The notes below the pieces were generated by a model. That model searched no databases and was not told where the DNA came from. It saw only the letters and a program-made list of their open reading frames with translations. From assembly GCF_932276165.1 (NCBI RefSeq), contig NC_063995.1:4712001-4776000 (forward strand): 64,000 nt of DNA, given 5' to 3'. Below are positions 49,201 through 61,073 of this stretch, one piece after another. This DNA is from Plutella xylostella (Eukaryota; Arthropoda; Insecta; Lepidoptera; Plutellidae). The first letter of the stretch is position 1. Every line of letters starts with the position of its first letter. The translations under genes were made by a program, and so were the position numbers.

Positions 49201-52200
49201 TGTAAAAGTCATAATATCTCCAAAACTATCGACTTTTTCCATAGAATAACGAGACTAGGACTTATACTTGTTATTCTATGCTTTTTACTAAAGTCACATT
49301 GCAATATTCTGGTTACTCCTGTAGACGTGTACTTTTGGACGCCCTGTTTATAACAATATAAATATAATAATAAATTATAATATCAAGAGAGATCCAACAC
49401 AAATTTTATTGTCACTTCTAAATTTACTTCGTAAAAACGCAAAAAAAAAGAAAACAAACGTCTTGTCTGTATAACCATGAGAGTTAACGATGAAAAAATA
49501 AATCATATCTTCTTTCTGTGCGGCCTTATCTGACCTCCATCTCATTAACCCAAGTTAATGGACGTGAACCTAGGTCTAATAAAAGCTGAGGCATCCTTTT
49601 AATTATGGCCGAGTATGATGTGATGTCGCGATGACGTCGCGGGCGACGACCCGCGCGCGCGCAAGGCCGGGCAAGGCCGTTACCCGCTAGTTATAAACCG
49701 GCATATGGACTATTACTTAATGATTAGTTGGGCGCCGACTACGCCGTGTTTCGCCATTTATTTTAAACTTGCAGTTTGTTAGTTGGCGCCATGAGGTGAA
49801 CGCAAAGGGTATCGATCGATCGATGGGTCAGGTCTAACTCGAAGACCTCGGCTTTGCATTTGCGAAATAATCTTGATCTAGAATGACGACATAGTTCATT
49901 ATGTTTGCTTAATTAATTAATCGAATCAGTGTTAACTTTCATTCTGTCTATTCATATAATGTTACGATCCTCCTGTCTGCCTGCTACATAGTAGACGGAC
50001 AAGTCTTTTCCTACATGATTTAATAACTTGGGCTATTTACGTTCCAAGGATAGTAACGGAAGAGCAAACAGTTAGAAATATGCAGATATAACTGCAAGGA
50101 AATTCAGATTACCGTTCAGCATTCCGCCTACGTTGAACTTGTTGCAATAGTCGAGATAACCGACCGGCGCGTCCGCCGGCCGCGCCTCTGTCGGCCACTA
50201 CGCGGCAGTGCTGGCAGTGACGACAGTGTACTGTACTGTGGCCTGTAGTGATTGATATCGTTTCAATTATCTACAATTTAGGGCCGTGGCACGCCGCAGC
50301 GAATCTCGCGGGCGGGCGCCGGAAAAAAACGCCTTTCAATTTGTGTATGGCGACCGTTAGCGCACGCACGAGCGCCGCGGCTTCTAGCTTACAGACTTTT
50401 TGCACTTGAATGCACCGCCGCCGCCGCCGTGACGCGGCCTATTTATACCGCACTGGACTGAATTAACTTATCGAGTAACCCTACGATACTGAGATCTAAA
50501 ATTATACTTATGTACTTCAAATTTGTAAGATCACAGCAATCATCAAAGTTATTTTGAACCGAACCAATCTAAATTCTGAAGAGTTTTAACAAATAATAAG
50601 CAATTATTCATGGCTAGAACTTATTTGCATTTTTCTTTTATTTGCTAATCTATTATTAGATCAAGCCTACCTATGGTTTGCAATCACGATATGAATGGTT
50701 GAGGTTAATTACGATACCCATAATGGTCCAGTAAGGGAATAGATTGAATTTTCTCGTAACGGTATCCGCGTAAGAGGTTGTTTGTACAGTTGATTATTTT
50801 CCTTCATTTGGCGAACAAGGTTGGTAGCTGATGGTAATCTTAATGCCGTGGCTGCGGGCGCACGTAATGGAGTAGCTGGCATCCTGCGCGGTTATAGCGC
50901 AGTCGCAGCCGCGCGCTCGCAGACCACATCTCATAACTAGATGTAATCACTGATTCATACAGACGGCGGCGTCATCACTGCCGTAATAGTCCGCACCTGT
51001 TTGAAACTGATCTATTACTCTATATACGGCTATCCTTGGAAAAAGCCACCGTAATTACATGACATATAATACGGTATACAGAGAGGCCTAATCATTGAAC
51101 ATTACCAAGGAACAGATAGCAGTCATCGATAACCGCCTTAATAGGGATAGTATAGTGGTCTAGCGGAGCATACCCGGTGCCTGAAATAAATACTGATCGA
51201 TGCAGCACGTTCCGCACCACTTTGCCCCGAGAGGCGTGGGAGCTGAGCGAGGCATAGCAGAAATGAGCACATGGTACTTTGTCCAGCATTGTTATTCAAC
51301 TCGCTTAAAAATTCATAACCAAGTACAAAGCTTGAATGTCGTTAGGTATGTCGTTTTTATGTTAACACATTAGCGCCACTAAAATGATACCCACTGCCGC
51401 AACCAAATTAAATGTCCGTTCGGTGTCCTTGTCATTATCATTTCAGCTGGAGAATGCGTGGCGGCCGCGAGTATCCGTGTTGAATTGTAAAAGCGTTTTT
51501 TGCATCGGAGAAATGGCTGTTTCCCTGAATGTTGGCGGCGGCGAGGGCCAGGCTAATGCGTCTGCAATCGGTTACAGTGAGGTGCCTGCGTGACCCGCCC
51601 CTCGTGAGATATTGCTGCAGCCGACGCTACATTACCACAATGAGAATACAACATGTAAATGACACTGGAAAATGCATAACTACGCGCATTGATGTGTGCG
51701 CCGTTGAACGCGGGCTTAAAACCCATGTTTATTATCTTCGCTTTTCATGACAGGTTTCTTACTTCCTGATCTTAATGCTTGTTTATTTTCTGGTAACAGT
51801 TATGTTATGGAAGAATTACATATAATTGGGTTACATGCAAAATTTAAATCAGATTTATGATAATTAAATATGGCGTGAATAGTGCAGCAATTAAAACGGG
51901 TTTATTCGTAAGTAAGTAATCAAGCTACCGAACTTTACTCGACTGAAGCAGTTACGAATAACGTTCACAGCAATCTGTTACATGGTTAAGTCTCATCTCA
52001 TAGTTAAATCAGTTACAAAAACCTAGCTTTATTGTAAAACGCATGGACAATGTTTTCTCACAGTGCTTTGTGAGAAATTAATAAACCGCTAAAGAGGACT
52101 GAGAATGAAGTAAACTTCCGTTGCTGCGGTATGCGCCGCGCTGCTGATGGTTGTGATTATATCGGTACAGTTTGTTTTAACTTAATTATAATTGGCTTTC

Positions 52201-55200
52201 ATCGATGTTACGTTAAGTGTGAAGTTGTATATTTGTACGAGTGCGTTTATGTGATGCAATGATGCGCGTGAGTGCAGCTCACATGTTCCATGGTCCCACT
52301 TCCAAACATTAGATACAATTATATTTAAAAAACATTGTTTTGCCGTTTTAAACTTTGTATTTTTCAGAGCGTCTGAATAGAATAAATCAGATAAGAAAGC
52401 ACATTTGGGTTGTTTAGACAACACAGTTTCGCTACAATACTATCTAACCGGAGGTTGGAGGTAAATACGGTGGGCACAATAAAAACCACCGATGCATGTT
52501 CGCACGCTGCCATTATCCCATATTCGGTTTCTAGTTCAAACAGCACAGGTCGGGCTTGGCTCGTACAGCCAAGTGAGAAGGTCAAAACAATCGCAGCACC
52601 TCGGGTTAAGAATGGTGTAAGCAGTTTGTGAGCAGGGGGGTCACTCTCTATGATGAAAAACGCAGTTTCGCAGCGCTACTGCGCGAGCCCCGACGATGGC
52701 ACGACAGCTCTCGTTCGTTTGTTTTTCGTCAGTACGAGTATAGAGTAACCCTCCAGTTCCCCGCGCCGGTGGGCCCGTTACCCGCGGACCACCGGCGCCA
52801 CCGACGTTGCGTTGTGCAATTTGAGCCGGCGACGACGGATGAGATGAGCCGCTGGTGCGACACCAATAGTTACGTTGTCATCGACTTTACCGATCACTAC
52901 CCGTTGGCAGCCGTAACAAATCAATGCTCGTCCAAAATAAACGGAGCAGTAATTAAATAAGCACCGTTCTGTTCGTTTACAAAACAACTAAAAACGTTTG
53001 GTGAAATTCAGGAGACATATAAAGGTGCATTCATAGCTTCCGCGCTTCTTATCAATGAAATGAATCGTTCATTATTATGTCGCTGCGGCACTTTTATTCA
53101 ATAAACGCACGTCCGTCATAACAAGAAAGAAGCTGAGCATTAATGTGAGGAACAGATAGTTGACATTTTTAGTTGTCGACGTGGGGCAGTAACTGTACCG
53201 GAGATTGCTCGGGGTAAAAAGTGCGAAGCTCACGAGCGGGCGGCAGCCGGATGCCCCGCGCGCCGCGTCGCACACATATCTACCCATATTCACACACATG
53301 TAATCTCTTTGTATGTTTTCCGCATGCTCAAGAGCATCACTTATATGCCGCAACTTTCAAGTTCGCTAGAATAAAATAAACACAGTTGTTATTCAACTAA
53401 GAAAGGCAGAGGCATGGGCAGGAATGGAAAATATTATCATATGTATGTATGAGTATCTACATTTTAGCTAGACGCTCTGCTATTAAAATTCATAACAACC
53501 TACATCCTAGTATTCACCGCCTAAGGAAAAGAATGTAATGTCATACCTATGTACTTAGTTGTAATGCAAAGTGGCGTCACGTTACTTATATTCTAAGAAC
53601 TGTATAAGATTTGCGAAGCGGCTACAATGAGTTATGTTAATTATTCGGCCAGCGCCATTTACCATGGCGTCGGGATAGTTTACTGGCCTTTTGGTAAAGA
53701 CTGAAGAGCTGTAAGCGAAAAGCAATCAATTCCTAGCTAATAGGAGTTTCGAGGGCGATCATTACGGCTCGCATTGCAGCGGGCAGATTGTGCCGATATT
53801 GCACGATCACCACAGAATGGACCCAATAAATCCATAATCGCTGACTTCCGCGATTATTTTACCTCTCGTTCCGAGATAAATGTCGCTTAAAGATACTTTA
53901 TTGATATTTTACTCTCGTAATAACATCACAAATCATCTAAGTTGAGAGCGACCATCTCATCCACAGGATTCCTTCCGCTCTTAGTTATTTCAATAACAAA
54001 AAAACAATATTAGGCGCCATTATCGTGGATTTTACTCAAATTAACGCCTTTATTGATTTTATAACTGATTAACAGAATTCTCACCCAAATAACTATGTTA
54101 TTTACATAAATTATGGCCTCGCCTATCTTGCGCAGGGCCTGCTATTATTGATTTAGGTCCTGTATTATTTTCCCATTATATTGTATGAAGTGGTTGCTGT
54201 GTTGCATTCATTATTTGAATAAAAAGTAAATGTCAGTACAGTGGCGGCAGTCAACAGTTTTTTAGAGATCGCTTATTTCGTTTATTACTAAATTGCGAGG
54301 GAGATAATTGTAATGAATGATTTATGGGTGGCATGTAGGCAACATACTGATCGTAATGACTCTATCATCAACAAAACGTCCTAGAGGTTCCCACGGAACA
54401 GCACGGTGAACCTTCCACAACTAACTTTATAGAGCGTAATTGTTTACTAAACCCATGTGAAATAACCTTTAGAATTCGATTTTAGGTGCTTCGACGTCAG
54501 TAAATGCTGTAATACATACTATGTATTAGGTTTGAGTAGTGTTGACACCATATATTTTGCTACCAAATTGTGACTACCGACCTACACAATATATCATCAT
54601 ATAATTAACAACCGACAGTCACCGTTTTACAAAGCAACAAAAGTACTCACTCTCGCAGAAGTTCTCGAAGTACCGTCCGATCGGCTCGCCATCATCGATC
54701 AGCGGGCGCTCCGCGTTCAGGTAGGCCGAGGGTCCGTCGGGCAGCGTGTGGTGGTCCAGGTGGTACAGGCGGCAGTTGTAGGCGGCCGAGTGGGGGGCTC
54801 CCAGGTACAGGAAGGAGCGGCACAGGAACTCCGACTCGATCTCGCACGCGAGCCGGCACGCCGCCTCCGATGTCACCTGGTTTGAGCGATTGGTTTTTGT
54901 TTTTGTGTTGAATGAACTTGCATAGTAATTTAATTGTAGAGATGGTTATTTGCAAATCGACATACCTCCTAAAGGACAAAGTGGATGGCCATTTATAATC
55001 TTTAATCAAATTTTAATTCTTCTTCTTCTTATCGTGTCGACGACAAACAAAGTCGCTAAATAAGACATGCATGAGAAACGGATTTTAATTGATATCAATA
55101 CATAGCGATACAATTAAAGTATTTTACATAAAAAGATACCTAGGTAGGTAACATCTTTTAGCTAGGGGTGTGAGGGATTAGCCATTAGTATATTTCTCAC

Positions 55201-58200
55201 TGCACATTGCACAATACATTACACGAGAATTTACATCGTTTCAAAATGTAACGTGTTTGAACTTTATTTTACTATGCATGTCAGCCTATGCTCACGACTG
55301 TAATCCCCAAAGGGTAGTCAAAGTTTACTATTGCAAAACTAAGATTATTGGAGTAAGTATTATTATATGCAGAATTAATTGCTTGTGGTTCAGTAAACAC
55401 TGGTGAGTGCAACTATTGAGTACAATTACATTGAATGACGGACATCGGTCACGGCACGCACCGGCGGTAAACTCATATTAATAACCGTGAACCACACAAA
55501 TGAATTTAATAATCAAGTCATGACGTTACAAAACGGCGCCCACACAGAATATCTATTATGAATTTATGAACTTATAAACATGAAAAAGAACAATTTAAAC
55601 TTTAAAATAAGAGTACCGAGTATTTCCATTTAAATAGCTGACATCGCCTTGTCTCATCAAGGCCTCTTTCAACGTTTCAACTTTTTGTTCCAACTAGTTC
55701 AAACATCGTTCTTCATACCCCATTTATTATTCAATCAACTTTCTTCAAGTAAAGTCTATTAAAGTTCATGAAATTGTAAGGGACAGCACCATAAAATTCT
55801 TATTTATTCTTTTGCCTACGAATAAACTATGAGAAACTCTATAAAAGGCGTCGTACGTAGCCATGTTTTGATTAGTTGCACATTCAGAATAATGTTCGTT
55901 ATTATTTTGAGAGCAACACGACATTAACAAGATTGAATTCTTGAAGGAATGGGTTTTTGTGCACATCCCAAGCTAAATTCATAAAAAGAAATATTTTTGC
56001 AGTCGTTAAAATAATAAGCGAGAATTCTGCATTTATAAACAGTGTTTTAGGTATTTGTAATATGTAGATGTAGCTATGGATGGACACAACTTCTACATAG
56101 TAATAAAAAAGCTTCCGAGTTGTAGGTATTACCCGAAATTCCCTACAACTACATTTTGGTACCTACTTATTATGTGTGACCCTGTTATGAATTAAATACC
56201 TATAGGTATACGCTGTAGAATTTTTGTCTTTTCTTAGATATTATATTACAAAATACCAAGGGTAATATTTTTGGTGGCGTAATTACCAGGGCAATGGGTC
56301 CTTATATTCTAAAACAAACAGTTTAACATGTCACTAACCTGCAGCTCCTTATCAGTGTAGTAGTGCAGCCCTGCGTACTGCGCCACCTTGTCCTCGGCCA
56401 CGCCGACGCGGGGCGCCGTGAACACTCGCTGCCCCTTGCACGCCTGCCCCGCCTTCAGGCACAGGTTCTGCACGACCACACACAGCCTCATTACAACAAA
56501 TACGGATAAATCCGACAATTTACACAAACTGTTCTAGGAACGAACGGGCGAGGAGCTAACTGCGGCTGCAAGTGTTGAGGAAATGGGTGGTGCGTGTTGT
56601 AGCGGTACTGTGACGTCATTGTTACAGGATGACAGCTTGGCAGAACAACAGATGGTGTATTCATATTCATTCAGTCTGCAAGTTACCTAGGTTTATAGTT
56701 ACTTAGTTCCATGATGTATAGGTTTACCTTCTCATCCAAAATGACAGTGAATGTATAGAGCTGTGATACAGAGGTAGAATCTATGTAAAATATAGCTGAT
56801 TTAATTTTGAAAAGCTTTATCATCTACTTTTACTCATCATACACTTCTATCTGTATCTTTTCCATATAACATTCACTTTTGATATTTGTTTGCTTCATCT
56901 TGCATCTAATAGCTTGCCAAAACGGAATTTGGCCAAAACAGAAGAGTTCAATAAACTAAAGCCACGACCACGATCAACATAATTTACCTAACATTGCAAG
57001 TATAATGCCGGGTTTCCGCCCACTCGGTTTACCACATAAGGTGAATGAATGGCCACTGTGATGTCCTTTAAGATGGAAGATTAAGGTCAATGTTGACTAC
57101 ACTCGTCGCAAAATACTTCACGTTTCCAAATAATATTTGGGTTAACGACATTTGACGGACCAAAATTCCTAATTTGGAATGTACGACAGTGAATATTTTA
57201 GTAGAAAGAAAGTCAATATAGACCATCTGTGTAACCCACAACCCACCAGCTTTCAGCACTTGCAGACAACAATGGAAGAGAAAACAAAAGATAAGTAAAC
57301 ATTTTTGTTTATTTCTAGGGTAATGTCACATTATCGTCTGGTCACTTTTGTCACCTTTTGTTTTAGATAGAGGTTTCCACGAGGTTTCAGAAAGTGTTGT
57401 TTTACTGTAAAACTTTTCGATTGGTGATTTTTCTCTACATGCATATTTTTTTCAGTACTGATCCTAAAATATGACATTTAACTGTGGACGGCCGAAGACA
57501 GCCCACGTTCCTGTAACCTCTGTTGTACACCGCACACCTCAGGAGAGGTCTAGCGTCTTGCTAGGAGGTCTAGCGGTAGACGCTTATCAGCTGTTGATAT
57601 ATAAATATGACATGCGGTAAAATATTAAAAGATGTACAGTGCCACAAACTTATCTGTTCCGGTGAGAGCGAACTAAATTGATCCATATCTCGTAACTTAC
57701 TAATGAATTATATATTGATATAGATTAGATGGGTTTATTGAAATCACATGAGCGAATTACCACTACTGGCAAACTTAAAATCTTATAGAATGAAGAAATA
57801 TTACACATTTACGTGAGCTGTCACCGGAACAGATAAGTTTGTGGCACTGTATGTAGTTAGTAGTAGTAACATACCTCGAAGTAGTCGGTGCCGGGCGTGT
57901 CAACGAGCTGCACGAAGTGCTGCGCGGTGCGGCGGTCCGAGTCGCTGAGCGCGCAGCGCATGGACCCGTACTCGTACTCCGCCGACCGGCACGGGAACCG
58001 CTTCTGCACACACCACCACCATTAGCCAAACATTCCACAAGCTTGTTCGCTATTTAACCATCTCCCAAAGGAGATAATTAGCAGCAAATACGGAGAGACA
58101 CGTCATTAAGAGGCTGCAACACGTGAACACGCGTTCAATGGCTCCGACACTCACGTCCGCAAACGTGGGAATACGAAACACTCCCGTCTCGGAAGAACAT

Positions 58201-61073
58201 TGAATTCAATGGCAAAATGTGTTATGGGTAAAACCTAGCCATTCACTATTCACAAAGGAGCTGCAGCATTTAGTATCGTTTGATATTCAGCACAGTTAGG
58301 TGTGCCTCGCGGCCGTTACGGCAGCACGATCACATCAACCACTCCACAATAAAGCTTTAACTCAAAATTGGAACAAACTCATAAAGCATACCTGAATACG
58401 GAGCAGTGCTTATCGCTTTACCATTTACAGCCGAAAATAAACCTTAACGTGAACACTGTAAGCGGTCCGCGAGATTCAAGTTCAAGTACCTTCATGACTC
58501 AAGTAGGAAGTGTCTGGCCAGCTTTGAGAATATTACTGGCTGTCATGTCACTGTGCAAAACATTTAGCTATTAAATGCTCACAGTACAAAACGCTTAAGA
58601 ATTATAAAAGCGTGCAATGCTATTATGATTCTCATCATAAACGCTTCAAGCATTCTTGTACTCCGTAAAACCTTTCTCATAACCATTTTACTGCAAGTAT
58701 ATTAAAGGTGTTTTAATCATGAATAATAAAGCTTGTATGGGTTTCATTATTTATAACAAATACCTAACTAAGCATTTATAGTAGTGTAGTATTAAGACGA
58801 GCATGTTACCTCATTGAGGCAGGCGGCGAGGCAGGTCTCCTTGGTGGAGGTGTAGATGATGGTGTTGTCGAGCCCGCGCAGCGCCTTGCCCGGCACGCGC
58901 TCGAAGGCCCACGGCCGCAGACACACGCTCTCCGTGCGCACCTGCAGCTTCACCATGTAGTACGTGTTCACTGCTCGCTGCAACAAAAAACACACAGTTG
59001 AAAACCATACACGACCCGCAATGCACTTAAAACAAATCCACTTGTAAGTAAAGTGGTAAACACGACCATTTCCATAATTGTACCATTTCACGGATAGATG
59101 CAATCGCCATTATCTCTCTCGGCAGTTCATTAACATAGGAAATCGATCGGCTATCAAAACAATCGTATACGTATGTACTAGTAGCATCGTTCAGCATCGT
59201 TTATTTATCGTCGCGACCGTTCATTAGGCCTGAAAGCGATAAAGCATTCGCGCGGTGCTGTAGGTAGGTACACTCTACATCCATAAGTTACTTTGGAGTT
59301 GTGTTGCCATGGTGCAATGCTCTACAAAATTATACCCAAACTCTTCGCCTTAGGATTTCTAGTGGTTCTACAATTCAGAAAATTCAGGAGACATCTTAAA
59401 GTGAACCAGAAGGAATATAGTACGAACAGCTAGAGCCACAATGAAGCTGGCTCCATTCGATGGCTGACCGACTTAATCTGGATTGTTAATACGAATCTCG
59501 GCATCGGCCCGGCTAATTGGCAGTATCGGGAATGCCGGTCGCTATCTAATGAGAGATTTATTTCCCTATTACAAGTACTTTATCGGAATTTGCGTGCCTA
59601 TAAGGAATAAACTACCGGGAAAACGCTGTTTTTCACGTCTTTTTGTTGCTTTATTTTGAAATGCAAATGAGATGAAGATGGATTGGTTAAGATAGGGTAC
59701 TTCTCTTGGAACTGCATCGGTATGTACTAATATATATTATGTATTTTTCAATTCACACGTCAACATATTTGTCACTTATAAGCCGCACGATTAAAAAATC
59801 ACTGTGTGCAACTTAATTTAACCTTTTCACCAGACGTCAACGACATCCCAATTACCGGTATAACGTGCTTATTTTTATGGCTGATGCGCATGCGCGCTAT
59901 AAAGTGTTCTAAACATAATGTCCACAAGCCACTTTGACCAAAGTTTACCGGTGGAATATAAATATCCCAGACACGATCTTAGGCACGTTCTATGTAGGTT
60001 CTTACTTGTTAAGGCACAATGTATAGTGTCCACCTGAATATACCTGGCTTAGAGCGGGTTAGCCCGTGGCACTTGCATGCAGAGATCGCCGCGATAGCAG
60101 GAGACCAGCACCACATGATACTTTGTATTGTTCGTAAAATAGCTTAGTTTGTATTATTATTTTGTTAGACGAAATAAACTATCGTTAATAGGTAGGTATT
60201 ACGTAGACGTTCTTTAGTAATAGTAGATAAATGAGGAAACAACGGCTAACTATAACCAACGTTTTAAAATAATTATAACGCAGCTAATGTTTAAATATAT
60301 TAACAAAACTGTTAATTCTTATAATTACTAAATATAATTAATATAAAATACCAAATTATGCGAAGGCATTGTTTCCTTTCTATTATGTGTGTAAAAAAAC
60401 ATACTTTCCATTGTTTGTCCTATAACTGAATTCACTTAGTACTTATTTAGAATTAATACAGCAAAACATATGAAACGAAACTTGTCTTGTTTGTTTGGAT
60501 GTGTAGTACATGTACCTATCAGCAGCAAGCTATGTTGTTGTCGTGTTAGATCGCGGCGTGTTGCACTCCGGCCCAGCAACAGACCCCATATATCACGTCG
60601 CGGCATCTCAGATGCTTGTACTGATCACATTAGCTACAAGCTAAGGCTAAAACCTATATTTACATCTATATTGTGTGCGGTAATTCTCCGTTATTACGTG
60701 GCCCTTTATAAGTAACGGCGACTGATAATTTTCCGAAAGATAATGTGCATTTTGTGCTCGAACGATGTTTTATGGACTCTATCATTTTCCCTTCATAGTA
60801 GAGTCGGGGTCACACGGCGCACTATAGTACACGTAGGGCCTTAATTCGCTAATGAAACTAGTTTGTGTCATTTTATTGGATGCCATTTACTTTATTTACA
60901 TTACGTGAAATAGGGTGTGAAAATATGTTTTATCCGTAGCTTGATATGACATGTGTCGATTATAAAATCACGTTAGACATACCTGTGGCGTAGCATTCGG
61001 ATTGTTAGCTTGAGTGTCGTTCTGCAGAAGACATCTTGTTTCTTGCACTGGCGTCAAAGGGTTGAGGACGAAA
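43064..61073 (-). CDS. PAN/Apple and ZP domain transmembrane protein (neyo/nyobe/trynity/NompA type), 5'-partial
   Basis: Thirteen minus-strand exons splice in frame: 61073-60983, 58977-58810, 58003-57875, 56467-56339, 54876-54651, 46141-46016, 45908-45733, 45517-45384, 44845-44706, 43992-43911, 43818-43674, 43590-43380 and 43215-43064. They give 635 residues with a TAG stop. Order: end of one PAN domain (about 1-48), two full PAN domains (C49-C132 and C139-C246), a short linker, a ZP domain (about 280-520) with paired cysteines, an RKKR furin-type site near 532, and a transmembrane helix near 600-625 with a short tail. In this insect family, ZP proteins are secreted apically, cut at the furin site and polymerise into the matrix between epidermis and cuticle. 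The first coding exon, with any signal peptide, was not found. I cannot tell which family member it is. Confidence 0.9.
43380..43590 (-). CDS. ZP gene exon: end of ZP-C and furin-type cleavage site
   Basis: Encodes AVCEWGRDSLESWGRKKRSL, in which RKKR is a consensus furin site just after the ZP domain. A long acidic spacer follows up to the membrane segment. Confidence 0.93.
43674..43818 (-). CDS. ZP gene exon: ZP-C core
   Basis: Encodes GCPVDPSIFPAFTPDGNAL, YEAFRFTESYGVIFQCNVKY and CLGPCEP. This is the most conserved ZP-C segment, with its cysteine set. Confidence 0.95.
43911..43992 (-). CDS. ZP gene exon: ZP-C first part
   Basis: Encodes TPYGIFARSCVAMAKDSK and FQIIDDEG. Y-G-x-x-A-R-S-C is a typical ZP-C pattern. 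Confidence 0.93.
44045..44620. mobile_element. Dispersed repeat bounded by GGGTTCCGTAGC / GCTACGGAACCC
   Basis: AGGGTTCCGTAGCCAAAATG at the left is mirrored by GCTACGGAACCCTTTGTGCG at the right; GTCCGTCTGTCC repeats follow the left end and CGCACTTGGCCGGTTTTTT closes the right. It occupies the intron between two ZP-domain exons. I recognise this as a repeat common in moth introns, but its class is not clear from the sequence. Confidence 0.65.
44706..44845 (-). CDS. ZP gene exon: ZP-N/ZP-C linker
   Basis: Encodes DPEMISITAAPEAPPPRIRI and VRIGDRLTFRIEIPED. GC-rich third positions contrast with the AT-rich introns. Confidence 0.93.
45384..45517 (-). CDS. ZP gene exon: ZP-N second half
   Basis: Encodes TGVYSNTVVLQHHSVVMTKA, DKIYKVKCTYDMSSK and ends GMVPI plus AG. 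The strand V-V-L-Q-H-H and the KCTY motif are family hallmarks. Confidence 0.95.
45733..45908 (-). CDS. ZP gene exon: ZP-N
   Basis: Encodes VSVHCKDTRIAIQVRTNKPF, GRIYALGRSETCNID and MAGQDCNTQSV. The cysteine spacing and the RIYALG motif fit insect ZP-N domains. Confidence 0.95.
46016..46141 (-). CDS. ZP gene exon: linker and start of the ZP domain
   Basis: Starts with two bases that complete an AAG codon with the preceding exon and ends with one base. Encodes NELPVTIDHQQDPAVSSN and NCDKTGTCYD. The join across 8.5 kb is phase-compatible, but small exons in between cannot be excluded. Confidence 0.88.
46142..54650 (-). other. 8.5-kb intron between the PAN and ZP parts of the gene
   Basis: No exon seen inside. 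It contains GC-rich patches at about 49619-49680 and 50155-50460, a GCC run at 50415-50427 and one MITE (52635-52753). It is the largest intron and the only one that divides the two domain blocks. Confidence 0.6.
52635..52753 (-). mobile_element. MITE, AGAGGGTTACTCTATAATGACG family, copy 3
   Basis: In inverted orientation relative to copy 1, it shares GGGGTCACTCTC, GACAGCTCTCGTTCGTTTG and TATAGAGTAACCCTC, with an internal deletion of about 25 bp. Confidence 0.75.
54651..54876 (-). CDS. ZP gene exon: end of the third PAN domain
   Basis: 75 codons plus one base. Encodes SEAACRLACEIESEFLCRSF, then NCRLYHLDHHTLPDGP and GRYFENFCE. The donor is GAGA|GTGAGT. Confidence 0.92.
54877..56338 (-). other. 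Intron of the ZP gene, nothing else seen
   Basis: AT-rich sequence without a repeat or exon that I can identify. Confidence 0.5.
56339..56467 (-). CDS. ZP gene exon: start of the third PAN domain
   Basis: 43 codons, phase 0 at both ends. Encodes NLCLKAGQACKGQRVF and LHYYTDKELQ. The same length and phase as the previous exon suggests the PAN exons arose by duplication. Confidence 0.9.
57637..57849 (-). mobile_element. TA-flanked MITE with TIR CAGTGCCACAAACTTATCTG, copy 2
   Basis: Same ends as 30638-30852, inverted relative to it; TA at both borders. The right end lies 25 bp from the donor site of the neighbouring ZP-gene exon (57875). Confidence 0.9.
57875..58003 (-). CDS. ZP gene exon: second half of the second PAN domain
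   Basis: 43 codons, phase 0 at both ends. Encodes FPCRSAEYEYGSMRCALSD and ends TPGTDYFE, with the C-R-S-x-E-Y pattern of PAN domains. Confidence 0.92.
58004..58809 (-). other. Intron of the ZP gene, nothing else seen
   Basis: AT-rich intron without an identifiable element. Confidence 0.5.
58810..58977 (-). CDS. ZP gene exon: start of the second PAN domain
   Basis: 56 codons, phase 0 at both ends. Encodes VRTESVCLRPWAFERVPGK and TSTKETCLAACLNE, typical of an Apple domain with paired cysteines. Confidence 0.92.
58978..60982 (-). other. Intron of the ZP gene, nothing else seen
   Basis: AT-rich intron of 2 kb; no exon or repeat recognised. Confidence 0.5.
60983..61073 (-). CDS. ZP gene exon: end of the first visible PAN domain
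   Basis: Flanked by acceptor TTGTTGCAG and donor CAG|GTATGT. It begins with the last base of a split codon and encodes FVLNPLTPVQETRC and following, ending phase 0. The preceding exon must end with two bases of that codon. Confidence 0.8.
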
